From the NCBI GenBank assembly GCA_913009285.1, contig CAJVYE010000078.1, forward strand, positions 1-5,957: a stretch of DNA of 5,957 bases, written 5' to 3'. A program made the translations under genes and the position numbers. Below the pieces are notes generated by a model. It saw nothing but the letters and a program-made list of their open reading frames with translations. It had not been told where the DNA came from and made no database searches. Origin of the DNA: an uncultured Nitrospirota bacterium (GTDB lineage: Bacteria; Nitrospinota; Nitrospinia; SZUA-224). Shown here one piece after another: positions 1 through 5,613 of this stretch (position 1 is the first letter of the stretch; every line of letters begins with the position of its first letter).

Positions 1-131
1 TATTCTCCTTAGAGAATGATCTTCAGCCTGTAGCGGTCTACATGTGGATGAAAATATTTGGCACATTGGGTGATATAGCCAATTCTGCTGAGAAGCTTAG
101 TAAGATGTTGAGAATGTTTATGTCTAAATAA
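1..131 (+). CDS. DUF47 / PhoU-like phosphate transport regulator, C-terminal fragment
   Basis: This is the 3' end of a gene whose start lies outside the window. Reading in the frame that ends at the TAA at 129-131 gives 42 residues ending LGDIANSAEKLSKMLRMFMSK. An amphipathic C-terminal helix of the form 'DIAn-AE-l-k-LR' is typical of the DUF47 (TIGR00153) family of PhoU-like helical proteins. In the family these are cytosolic, bind metal, and are usually encoded directly ahead of a PiT-type phosphate permease, whose activity they are thought to modulate. That is the arrangement here: the permease start is 10 bases after this stop, with its ribosome binding site overlapping the stop codon, so the two are almost certainly co-transcribed and translationally coupled. 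The family call rests on a short tail plus context. Confidence 0.75.
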   Translation, partial: FSLENDLQPVAVYMWMKIFGTLGDIANSAEKLSKMLRMFMSK

Positions 132-141
132 AAGGAGAAAA

Positions 142-1386
142 TTGGGCTCAGAATCACTGATAATAATAGCAGCTATATGTGTCGGTCTATATATGGCGTG
201 GAATATTGGCGCCAATGATGTTGCAAACTCAATGGGTACATCGGTTGGCTCAAAGGCACTCACGCTGAGGCAGGCTGTAATTGTTGCAAGTATCTGTAAT
301 TTTGCCGGTGCTGTTCTGGTAGGAGGAAATGTTACAGATACCATAAAAAAGGGGATAATAGATATAACCCCTTTTATGAGTAATCCTAATCTACTGATGT
401 ATGGGATGTTTGCTGCACTCATGGCAGCAGGGATATGGCTTCAGATCGCCACAGCTACGGGCTTACCTGTCTCTACCACTCACGCCATAGTAGGTGCAGT
501 AATAGGATTCGGTCTTATATCAGGTGGAACTGCTTCTGTTAACTGGTCAAAGGTAATACAGATTGCTGTTAGTTGGGTGGTATCACCTCTTATGGGAGGA
601 ATAATTTCCTTTGCCATGTTCTCCTTTATAAAAAGGAAGATACTTTATTCTCGCCATCCACTCAAGATAACAAAAAAGGTCTCTCCTTATCTCGTTTTTC
701 TTGTTGCAGTGATACTGGTCTTCTCATTTATTTACAAAGGGTTAAAAAATATACAACTGGATCTCCCTTTATCACAATCTCTTATTATCTCAATAATAGT
801 GGGAATCATAGCTGCCTTTACCTCCAAACATCTGATCGGGCGAATAGATGATTCTCAGAGAGAACACCATGATGAGCTGCGTATGGCAGAGAAGGTCTTT
901 AGTTATCTACAGGTAATAACAGCCGGCTTTGTTGCATTTGCCCATGGGTCAAATGATGTTGCAAATTCTGTGGGCCCATTAGCTGCTATTATCTCTATCA
1001 GCAAGAATCATATGGTGATGACAAAGGTAGAAACCCCTATATGGATATTGATGCTTGGTGGTGTTGGAATTGCATTAGGGATATCTACCTGGGGGTATAA
1101 GGTTATAGATACAATAGGAAAGAAGATCACTGAGATCACACCCTCAAGGGGCTTTTCCGCAGAGTTTGGAGCTGCTACTACTGTCCTGATATGTTCAAAA
1201 TTAGGTCTTCCTATCTCCACAACTCATACCCTGGTCGGGTCTGTGATCGGCGTAGGGCTGGCAAGGGGAATGATTGCTCTGAACTTTAATATCATAAGGA
1301 ACATCATATCCTCCTGGTTTATTACACTTCCATTTACAGCAATTTTAGCTATAATTATTTATAAGGTATTACTTATAATTACATAG
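142..1386 (+). CDS. pit: PiT-family inorganic phosphate transporter
   Basis: This is a 414-residue integral membrane permease of the PiT/PHO4 family, which imports phosphate (often as a metal-phosphate complex) by symport with H+ or Na+. The internal duplication typical of the family is visible. GANDVANSMGT at residues 23-33 is repeated as GSNDVANSVGP at 269-279, and GLPVSTTHAIVGAVIG at 107-122 as GLPISTTHTLVGSVIG at 355-370. About ten hydrophobic segments surround a central hydrophilic loop rich in charged residues and His (about 228-252). The start is TTG, chosen because AAAGGAG at 131-137 sits just upstream and because it gives the usual short N-terminus before the first helix; the next ATG (residue 18) would cut into that helix. 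It follows the DUF47 regulator with a 10-base gap. No frameshift or missing motif is seen. Family confidence is high; ion coupling and affinity cannot be read from sequence. Confidence 0.95.
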   Translation: MGSESLIIIAAICVGLYMAWNIGANDVANSMGTSVGSKALTLRQAVIVASICNFAGAVLVGGNVTDTIKKGIIDITPFMSNPNLLMYGMFAALMAAGIWLQIATATGLPVSTTHAIVGAVIGFGLISGGTASVNWSKVIQIAVSWVVSPLMGGIISFAMFSFIKRKILYSRHPLKITKKVSPYLVFLVAVILVFSFIYKGLKNIQLDLPLSQSLIISIIVGIIAAFTSKHLIGRIDDSQREHHDELRMAEKVFSYLQVITAGFVAFAHGSNDVANSVGPLAAIISISKNHMVMTKVETPIWILMLGGVGIALGISTWGYKVIDTIGKKITEITPSRGFSAEFGAATTVLICSKLGLPISTTHTLVGSVIGVGLARGMIALNFNIIRNIISSWFITLPFTAILAIIIYKVLLIIT

Positions 1387-1388
1387 TA

Positions 1389-1417
1389 TTGGACAGATTA
1401 AGAACCCACTATATATC
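1389..1417 (+). promoter_or_regulatory. weak candidate sigma-70 promoter ahead of selD
   Basis: TGGACA at 1390-1395 (5 of 6 to the -35 consensus) is followed after 16 bases by TATATC at 1412-1417 (4 of 6 to the -10 consensus), directly after the pit stop codon. This could let selD be transcribed apart from the phosphate genes. The match is modest and AT-rich intergenic DNA gives such matches by chance. Confidence 0.25.
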
Positions 1418-1441
1418 ATTAGAAAGAGAGGTGATGAGGCT

Positions 1442-1474
1442 ATGAAATTTAGAAGTAACCTGCCTACCAATTAG
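1442..1474 (+). other. possible 10-codon leader ORF ahead of selD
   Basis: A well-placed Shine-Dalgarno-like stretch (GAGAGGTGAT, 1426-1435) precedes an ATG that opens a ten-residue frame, MKFRSNLPTN, ending at TAG (1472-1474). The 3' half of this mini-ORF is the left arm and loop of the hairpin at 1459-1479, and its stop codon lies in the right arm, so ribosomes translating it would disturb the hairpin. This could be a leader peptide or the remnant of a decayed gene start. No homology is recognised and function is not claimed. Confidence 0.25.
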
Positions 1475-1479
1475 GCAGG
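1459..1479 (+). repeat. perfect 8-bp hairpin in the pit-selD spacer
   Basis: CCTGCCTA (1459-1466) and TAGGCAGG (1472-1479) are perfect inverted repeats around a 5-base loop, CCAAT. The flanking TAACC (1456-1460) and GGTTA (1481-1485) can form an alternative extension with a bulge. There is no run of T after it, so it is not a convincing intrinsic terminator. It may be a dispersed palindromic repeat or an RNA structure in the selD leader. Confidence 0.6.
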
Positions 1480-1586
1480 AGGTTAGTTCCCCTAAAGTGA
1501 AATGTCCTGACAAAAAACATAGGAGATGAAGAAAAATGAAGGGAAAAATAATTTCAATTATTCACTATACAAAGGGAGGAATCAGA

Positions 1587-2630
1587 ATGAAAGATGAAAC
1601 GATACGTCTTACTAGTTTAACACATGGCGCTGGTTGAGCATGCAAGTTGAGTCCAAAGGACCTGGCTCAGGTTCTGAGTCAGTTACCACAGATAGATGAC
1701 CCTAATCTTTTAGTGGGATCAAATACCGCTGATGATGCTGCAGCATATAAGATCACTGATGATCTTGCTATGGTCCAGACTATAGACTATTTTACTCCAA
1801 CAGTGGACGATCCATACCATTTTGGACAGATAGCTGCAGCCAACTCATTGAGTGACATATATGCCATGGGCTGCAAACCCTTATTTGCCCTGAATATTGT
1901 GGGCTTCCCAGCCGGACTACCTATGGAGATTCTCGGTGAGATACTTCAGGGTGGAGCAAATAAGGCAAAAGAAGCTGGTATACCAGTAATCGGCGGTCAT
2001 ACCATTGACGATAAGGAGCCAAAGTATGGGATGGTAGTTACAGCAATAGCGAAACCATCAGAGATCATCACAAATGCCACTGCAAAGGTGGGAGATGTAC
2101 TGATCCTGACAAAACCCCTGGGAATCGGGATAATTAACACTGCTATCAAGGAGCAAATAGCCAGCAAGGAGACAATAGATAATGTTGTCAAGCTTATGAT
2201 CACCTTAAATAAAGATGCAGCAGAGGCTATGATAGAGGTAGGAATAAATTGCTGCACTGACATTACCGGTTTTGGGCTGGTGGGCCATCTTCATGAGATC
2301 ACAGAGGCCAGTAAAGTAGGAGCAGAGATACGAATGGAGGATATACCCATTATTCCTGAATCCAGGGAATTTTTTAAGAAAGGTATGCTACCCGGGACAA
2401 GTAAGCCGACGCTGGAGTTTATTCAGGAAAGCCTGGAGTGGGACACCAATATATCAGAAGAGGATAAACTGATCCTTGCAGACCCCCAGACATCTGGAGG
2501 ATTATTGATTACAGTAGAGGAGAGCAAGGCTGAAAGACTGAAGACAGCCTTACAGGAAAAGGGCGTACCTGTGATAAGTGAGATAGGAAGGATTGTCGAG
2601 GATAAGGATTTTATGATTCAGGTACGATAG
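1587..2630 (+). CDS. selD: selenide, water dikinase (selenophosphate synthetase), selenocysteine-containing
   Basis: SelD makes selenophosphate from selenide and ATP, the selenium donor for Sec-tRNA and 2-selenouridine synthesis, in the cytosol. The frame is open to 2630, but a plain ORF call would begin only at TTG 1647. Reading through the in-frame TGA at 1635-1637 gives MKDETIRLTSLTHGAGUACKLSPKDL. This aligns the TGA with catalytic Cys17 of E. coli SelD, followed by conserved Cys19 and Lys20. The full product is 347 residues, the same length as the E. coli enzyme. Other family marks are the ADDAAAY loop (48-54, metal-binding Asp), IDYFTP (67-71), SDIYAMG (89-95), IGGHTIDD (135-142), KPLGIG (176-181), DITGFGLVGHL (225-235) and DPQTSGGLL (299-307). 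The start at 1587 has GGGAGGA at 1574-1580. An in-frame ATG at 1536 with AGGAGA at 1521-1526 would add 17 residues not expected in the family. The organism must therefore also carry selA, selB and selC elsewhere. Confidence 0.95.
1662..1682 (+). promoter_or_regulatory. candidate bacterial SECIS hairpin of selD
   Basis: CTGGCTCAG (1662-1670) pairs with CTGAGTCAG (1674-1682) over nine base pairs with one G-U, closing a GTT loop that starts with G. The loop lies 33 bases after the UGA at 1635-1637. Bacterial SECIS elements recognised by SelB are stem-loops just 3' of the UGA, inside the coding region, with a G at the first or second apical loop position and a loop roughly 16-37 bases away, so this fits near the far limit. 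A nearer competing hairpin, GTCC-AAA-GGAC at 1651-1661, has no G in its loop and a shorter stem, but could form part of the lower structure. Confidence 0.5.
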
Positions 2631-2680
2631 ATAGAAACATATAAATTAAGCTTGACCCTACTGCAAAAATCCCGAAATTG

Positions 2681-2703
2681 GTAGCCGCAGGCTTTAGCCT
2701 GCG
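2681..2703 (+). repeat. REP-like hairpin, left copy
   Basis: CGCAGGCT (2686-2693), loop TT, AGCCTGCG (2696-2703) is a perfect 8-bp hairpin preceded, one base away, by GTAG at 2681-2684. A conserved tetranucleotide such as GTAG at the foot of a hairpin is the layout of REP sequences acted on by RAYT (TnpA-REP) transposases; applying that here is inference. Confidence 0.5.
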
Positions 2704-2731
2704 AAAAAGCTTGTTATAAATCAGATAGTTG

Positions 2732-2754
2732 CGCAACCTAAAGGTTGCGGCCAC
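2732..2754 (-). repeat. REP-like hairpin, right copy in inverted orientation
   Basis: CGCAACCT (2732-2739), loop AA, AGGTTGCG (2742-2749) is a perfect 8-bp hairpin. Read on the - strand it is preceded by GTGG (2754-2751) and one base C, matching the GTAG-C foot of the left copy. The two hairpins share the loop and outer stem but differ at two stem pairs by compensating changes. Confidence 0.5.
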
Positions 2755-2811
2755 CATGTTTTTGAGGTTTTTGCAGTAGGGTCAAGCTTGTTCAACATTG
2801 TTACGCTTCAT

Positions 2812-2850
2812 TCCCCCTCACCATAGCCCTCTCCCCAAGGGGCAGAGGGA
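2812..2850. repeat. CCCTC-rich hairpin repeat
   Basis: CCCTCT (2827-2832) plus CCCC (2833-2836), a two-base AA loop, GGGG (2839-2842), a bulged C at 2843 and AGAGGG (2844-2849) make a ten-pair hairpin. The preceding CCCCCTCACCATAG resembles intergenic CCCTCACCCTA-type dispersed repeats common in many bacterial drafts. A similar fragment, CTCACCCTAGGG, recurs at 2878-2888 and leads into an AT-rich 9-pair hairpin (2885-2893 with 2897-2905, one G-U). It could help end transcription from selD, but no T run follows. Otherwise 2790-3034 shows no gene I can support. Confidence 0.45.
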
Positions 2851-3034
2851 ACTATAAAGCGCATTTTATTTACCTTCTCACCCTAGGGAAAATGAAATTT
2901 TCTCTAAAGTTGTAACCCCTTTTCTGAACGATTTCATTTTTTCTTTTGCTACCTTAACGTTATGATAATAAAAGGAAAAGAGATCACAACATACTCCATG
3001 TTCACCGAGAATTGCTGATTTTCTGCAGAGGCTG

Positions 3035-3063
3035 TTGAAAAATCTGATTGTATATGATATATT
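3035..3063 (+). promoter_or_regulatory. sigma-70-type promoter of the split-Soret-like cytochrome gene
   Basis: TTGAAA (3035-3040, 5 of 6 to consensus) and TATATT (3058-3063, 5 of 6) are separated by exactly 17 bases. Transcription would begin near 3070, giving a leader of about 86 bases before the ATG at 3156. This is the best promoter match in the 525-base spacer and implies the gene is transcribed on its own. Confidence 0.6.
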
Positions 3064-3087
3064 GCCAAAAAGATAGATTAAAAAGGT

Positions 3088-3139
3088 AAAGGAGGTGAAG
3101 TTTTTTGAATAAATGATATACAAAGGTCAGTCGACATAA
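3088..3139 (+). other. orphan perfect Shine-Dalgarno with minimal ORFs in the leader
   Basis: AAAGGAGGTGA at 3088-3098 is a full-length complement of the usual 16S rRNA 3' tail, but no gene follows it. A TTG at 3105-3107 at ideal spacing opens only a three-codon frame (M-N-K, stop 3114-3116). An overlapping ATG at 3113 opens MIYKGQST, ending at 3139. The real gene has its own ribosome binding site at 3143-3149. This could be a standby ribosome site, a leader-peptide regulator, or the relic of an earlier gene start. Confidence 0.35.
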
Positions 3140-3155
3140 AATTAGGAGGTGCAAT

Positions 3156-3941
3156 ATGTTGGGAAAAGAAAGAAGGCAGGAAGAGAAAAAAATATCAAGA
3201 AGAGAACTCATCAGGGGGTCAAGTAAATTGGCTGTTGGAGCGACTATTGTGACAGCAGGAGGACTGCTTCTGGGATCAAAAACAGAGGCAAAGGCGACAT
3301 ATCCATGGCCTTACAAAAAATTAGATATTGATGAAGTAGGAAAAATAGCCTATGAAACCTATTTCCCGAAATTCTGTAGCCAAACAATTGCTACTAGTAT
3401 ATTTGGTCCACTTCGTGAAAAGATAGGAAAACCCTACACCACGTTTCCATTAGAAGCCTTTTTTTGGGCTCATGGTGGGATAGAAGGCTGGGGAACTGTG
3501 TGTGGGACATTAATTGCAGTCGGCTTTGTATCAAGTTTGATAGCTGGCGAAAAAGATGGCAGAAACATAATCAATGATGTGATGTATTGGTATTCCGACA
3601 ACTACATACCAATCTACAAACCGAAAGAACCAATAAAGGCAAGTATCAAAAGCACAACCAAGAGCGGCACCCCAATTTGCCACATCTCGGTTGGCAAATG
3701 GATGGAGAAGGAAGGTGTTGGTTTCTTTACCCCTCAGAGAAATGAGAGGTGTGCCAGACTTTCAGCCGATATAGCAATGCAGACAACGAGGCTCTTAAAT
3801 GCTTGGGCAGATGGCAAGTATAAACCCGCTCATGAATTATTGGCCGATCTTAAGCAAACAGGAATAACTGGCGGAACACCTTTTCTGCTTAGCTGTGGTG
3901 AGTGCCATGGAAGAAATATACCTAAGGTTCCTGGTAAGTAA
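3156..3941 (+). CDS. Tat-exported C_GCAxxG_C_C / split-Soret cytochrome c-like protein
   Basis: The product is a 261-residue exported redox protein. The N-terminus has a twin-arginine signal: S-R15-R16-E-L-I, a hydrophobic stretch about 24-40, and a likely AKA cleavage site after residue 47. The mature part has four spaced cysteines, C74, C116 (in VCGTLIAVG), C175 (in PICHISVGKW) and C199 (in RNERCARLSADIA), matching the four-Cys pattern of the C_GCAxxG_C_C family. A C-terminal CGECH at 247-251 is a covalent heme c site. This combination resembles Desulfovibrio split-Soret cytochrome c (about 26 kDa, periplasmic, heme c plus an iron-sulfur cluster). The four cysteines could hold the cluster; only one canonical CXXCH is present. 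The start is fixed by TAGGAGGTG at 3143-3151 and by the complete Tat signal. It stands alone behind its own promoter, convergent to the downstream pair. Physiological partner and role are unknown. Confidence 0.75.
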   Translation: MLGKERRQEEKKISRRELIRGSSKLAVGATIVTAGGLLLGSKTEAKATYPWPYKKLDIDEVGKIAYETYFPKFCSQTIATSIFGPLREKIGKPYTTFPLEAFFWAHGGIEGWGTVCGTLIAVGFVSSLIAGEKDGRNIINDVMYWYSDNYIPIYKPKEPIKASIKSTTKSGTPICHISVGKWMEKEGVGFFTPQRNERCARLSADIAMQTTRLLNAWADGKYKPAHELLADLKQTGITGGTPFLLSCGECHGRNIPKVPGK

Positions 3942-3965
3942 AGAAATACATCAGAACGGAGAGAA

Positions 3966-3996
3966 GCAGAGACGCTGAGTAAAAATGTGTCTCTGC
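3966..3996. repeat. 8-bp inverted repeat between convergent genes
   Basis: GCAGAGAC (3966-3973) and GTCTCTGC (3989-3996) are perfect inverted repeats around 15 bases, with a further CTCTGCAG at 4000-4007. The GCAGAGACGC-type motif looks like a dispersed intergenic repeat. There is no T tract, so terminator function is uncertain, although the site lies between two converging transcripts. Confidence 0.4.
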
Positions 3997-4018
3997 ATCT
4001 CTGCAGTAATTAGTGCCT

Positions 4019-4037
4019 GAAAAAGCCCCTCCTTTTC
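4019..4037. terminator. weak candidate bidirectional terminator
   Basis: GAAAAAG (4019-4025) and CTTTTC (4032-4037) can form a short A-T-rich hairpin, with T-rich or A-rich flanks depending on strand, just beyond the - strand stop codon. It is the only terminator-like shape between the convergent genes and is thermodynamically weak. Confidence 0.25.
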
Positions 4038-4041
4038 TCAA

Positions 4042-4362
4042 TTATTTATTCAGCTGCTTATCTGCATCTTTTTGATGATTACTCCTCTGCAGGTAAAAAT
4101 ATATCAGGCTCCAGATCATACAGGCGCCAAAAAGTAGATAAGCTAATTCCTTAATATTCCATGGAGGAAAAAGGGCTAACAGGCCCCAGAAAACAATCAT
4201 AAGAAATCCTATGAAGATCTTCTTTTTAATTTCACCCTTTAAAGGCTTTTTTTCTTTTTCAAATAATCCTTCATCGATCTTTCTATCTAATAGATATATT
4301 ATCGTAGCCAGTCCTCCTATTGCCAAAGCCGAATATATTGCAAATTTTATTATCTCTTCCAT
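4042..4362 (-). CDS. small three-helix membrane protein of unknown function
   Basis: This 106-residue protein is not recognised. It has three hydrophobic segments at about residues 5-24, 48-66 and 72-92, a Lys/Glu-rich loop at 30-48 (EGLFEKEKKPLKGEIKKK), and a hydrophilic C-terminal tail rich in Lys, Gln, Asp and Asn. There are no metal-binding cysteine clusters; the single Cys is residue 81 in the third helix. The start has AGGAGGT about seven bases upstream, and that ribosome binding site overlaps the TAA of the preceding gene. The intergenic gap is 13 bases, so translation is probably coupled. The tight pairing suggests it is a membrane subunit or assembly partner of the NapH-like iron-sulfur protein. 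That role is inference from context only. Confidence 0.8.
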   Translation of the reverse strand: MEEIIKFAIYSALAIGGLATIIYLLDRKIDEGLFEKEKKPLKGEIKKKIFIGFLMIVFWGLLALFPPWNIKELAYLLFGACMIWSLIYFYLQRSNHQKDADKQLNK

Positions 4363-4375
4363 CTTTCTTACCTCC

Positions 4376-5536
4376 TTATTGAAATAACATGGCTAAACCG
4401 ATCATAAGTAAAGTCACAGTCCCTGACAGTGTCAATGCAAAGATTATATCGGAGAGTTCCAATTTATCATGCTTAACCTTTTTGTGTTTTGTTACATCCT
4501 TAGATTCGGGTTTATGGCCTATTACTACCTCCTTTGGCTCTGTTTTGGTTCCACTTATGAAAATCCCCTTAACATATCGAACCAAGGCCCAAAGATAATC
4601 CCTAAAATCTACGTACCTTAGTACCCCTTTCTCACATCCTTCAATACACCTTGCGCATCCCATACATTCAGCAGTTTTGATCTCGCCGACCTTATGAACA
4701 AGGGCATTAACAGGTATACCCATGTCGCATTCTTTATCACACTTCATGCAATCAACGCATTTTTCCTTATCTGCCTTAATCCTGACAAATGGACTTATCT
4801 TCTGCATCCATCCATACAGGGCGCCAAAGGGACATATAAACCTGCATACAGCCCTATTGCCGGTTAGCGGTATAAACAGAGCACTTAAGAAATAGACTGC
4901 TACCACTGTCTTCCAGAAGGTCTCAAAATACCTGGCAGAAAAGTCTGAAGGTGGAGTAAATATCAGGACAAGATATATCAACATGGCGGACAGGAAAAAC
5001 CATTTAATGTGCCTGAGTTTCCACGCTGTCCCTGTCTTGATTGTGGTCTGCCTCCATGGACGTCCAACGGTCTCTCTGAATCCAACACATTGACAGTTCC
5101 AGCCACAGTCAAAACGTCTGCCAAGTAAAAAGGCTCCCACAGCAAAGACAACAAATAGCATTGTGCCGGGGGCATGAGGAGATGGTAATGTCGCCTCAAA
5201 TGGAAGGTTTTGTCCGTAAGAAGGCTCGGTGATGGATAAAAAAAACGGAGCGCCTACATGTAAAAACGCCATAAACAGCATCAGGGTTAATATCCTCCTC
5301 CTGGTATATTGATTCCTTTCAAAGTAAACTACAACGACCCCAAAGAGAATGACTGCAATATATTCTGCATATCTGCTGAAGAAGAATTTGAAGACCTCTC
5401 CCCCAAACGTATCATTCCCATATCCATAATGCAGATAGAACTGATTGTAATTTCCAAAGCCTGCATACACCAGGGCAAGTAAGAACACTATCTTAACAAG
5501 TTTGTTTTTAAAGAATTTCTTTTCATTTCTTATCAT
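4376..5536 (-). CDS. NapH/NosR-like membrane polyferredoxin, [4Fe-4S] electron-transfer protein
   Basis: This is a 386-residue inner-membrane protein with about seven hydrophobic segments (roughly 14-31, 53-72, 82-101, 122-140, 178-194, 208-226, 363-385). Two ferredoxin motifs, C260-x2-C-x2-C-x3-C270 and C291-x2-C-x2-C-x3-C301, can hold two [4Fe-4S] clusters. Membrane-associated CGWNCQC (144-150) and CRFICPFGALYGW (231-243) match the C-rich, CxxxCP signatures of the NapH/NosR/RdxA group, which pass electrons between the quinone pool and periplasmic or cytoplasmic partners. A Lys/His-rich linker (about 330-358) precedes the last helix. The ATG at 5534-5536 is chosen because AAAGGAGG lies at 5545-5552 and because an upstream in-frame TTG (5596) would lie inside the promoter spacer. 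No napA, nosZ or other catalytic partner is in the window, so the specific pathway is unknown. Confidence 0.85.
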   Translation of the reverse strand: MIRNEKKFFKNKLVKIVFLLALVYAGFGNYNQFYLHYGYGNDTFGGEVFKFFFSRYAEYIAVILFGVVVVYFERNQYTRRRILTLMLFMAFLHVGAPFFLSITEPSYGQNLPFEATLPSPHAPGTMLFVVFAVGAFLLGRRFDCGWNCQCVGFRETVGRPWRQTTIKTGTAWKLRHIKWFFLSAMLIYLVLIFTPPSDFSARYFETFWKTVVAVYFLSALFIPLTGNRAVCRFICPFGALYGWMQKISPFVRIKADKEKCVDCMKCDKECDMGIPVNALVHKVGEIKTAECMGCARCIEGCEKGVLRYVDFRDYLWALVRYVKGIFISGTKTEPKEVVIGHKPESKDVTKHKKVKHDKLELSDIIFALTLSGTVTLLMIGLAMLFQ

Positions 5537-5584
5537 AACAGGCTCCTCCTTTGTTGTTAATGCTTTTAACATTTTCCTAATATA

Positions 5585-5613
5585 ATTATCTTGCAAGATG
5601 AATTATAAGTCAA
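5585..5613 (-). promoter_or_regulatory. near-consensus sigma-70 promoter of the NapH-like operon
   Basis: On the - strand TTGACT (5613-5608, 5 of 6) and GATAAT (5590-5585, 5 of 6) are separated by 17 bases, giving a start near 5578 and a leader of about 42 bases before the ATG at 5536. The -35 box lies inside the left arm of the 147-bp inverted repeat, whereas the -10 box lies just outside it. Confidence 0.6.

Larger units (their letters stand above)
2648..2789. mobile_element. 142-bp MITE-like element with 22-bp perfect TIRs and two internal hairpins
   Basis: Positions 2648-2669 (beginning AAGCTTGACCC) and 2768-2789 (ending GGGTCAAGCTT) are perfect 22-bp inverted repeats. The 98 bases between them have no gene but contain two perfect 8-bp hairpins in inverted orientation (2686-2703 and 2732-2749). 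The element begins 18 bases after the selD stop codon, in the spacer where it would be tolerated. No clear target-site duplication is visible, so the outer limits could differ by a few bases. It resembles a non-autonomous transposable element (MITE) or a paired-REP (BIME-like) unit. When transcribed, the RNA would fold into a long closing stem with two side hairpins and could end or protect the selD message. Confidence 0.7.

Noticed and set aside
1647..2630. selD beginning at TTG 1647
   Set aside because: This start omits the catalytic loop GAG-U-ACK and has no suitable ribosome binding site; the UGA read-through frame from 1587 restores a full 347-residue enzyme.
3031..3046. GGCTGTTGAAAAA string resembling the end of some insertion sequences
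   Set aside because: No matching inverted end, transposase remnant or duplication is seen nearby, and the TTGAAA is better explained as the -35 box.
2878..3211. Two overlapping - strand frames of 81 and 69 codons in the selD-cytochrome spacer
   Set aside because: They cover the promoter, leader and start of the cytochrome gene in antisense, are rich in Phe/Leu/Ser as expected of AT-rich antisense DNA, and resemble no family.
5537..5596. 20-residue N-terminal extension of the NapH-like protein from TTG 5596
   Set aside because: The TTG lies between the -35 and -10 boxes of the predicted promoter and lacks a ribosome binding site, whereas the ATG at 5536 has AAAGGAGG at good spacing.
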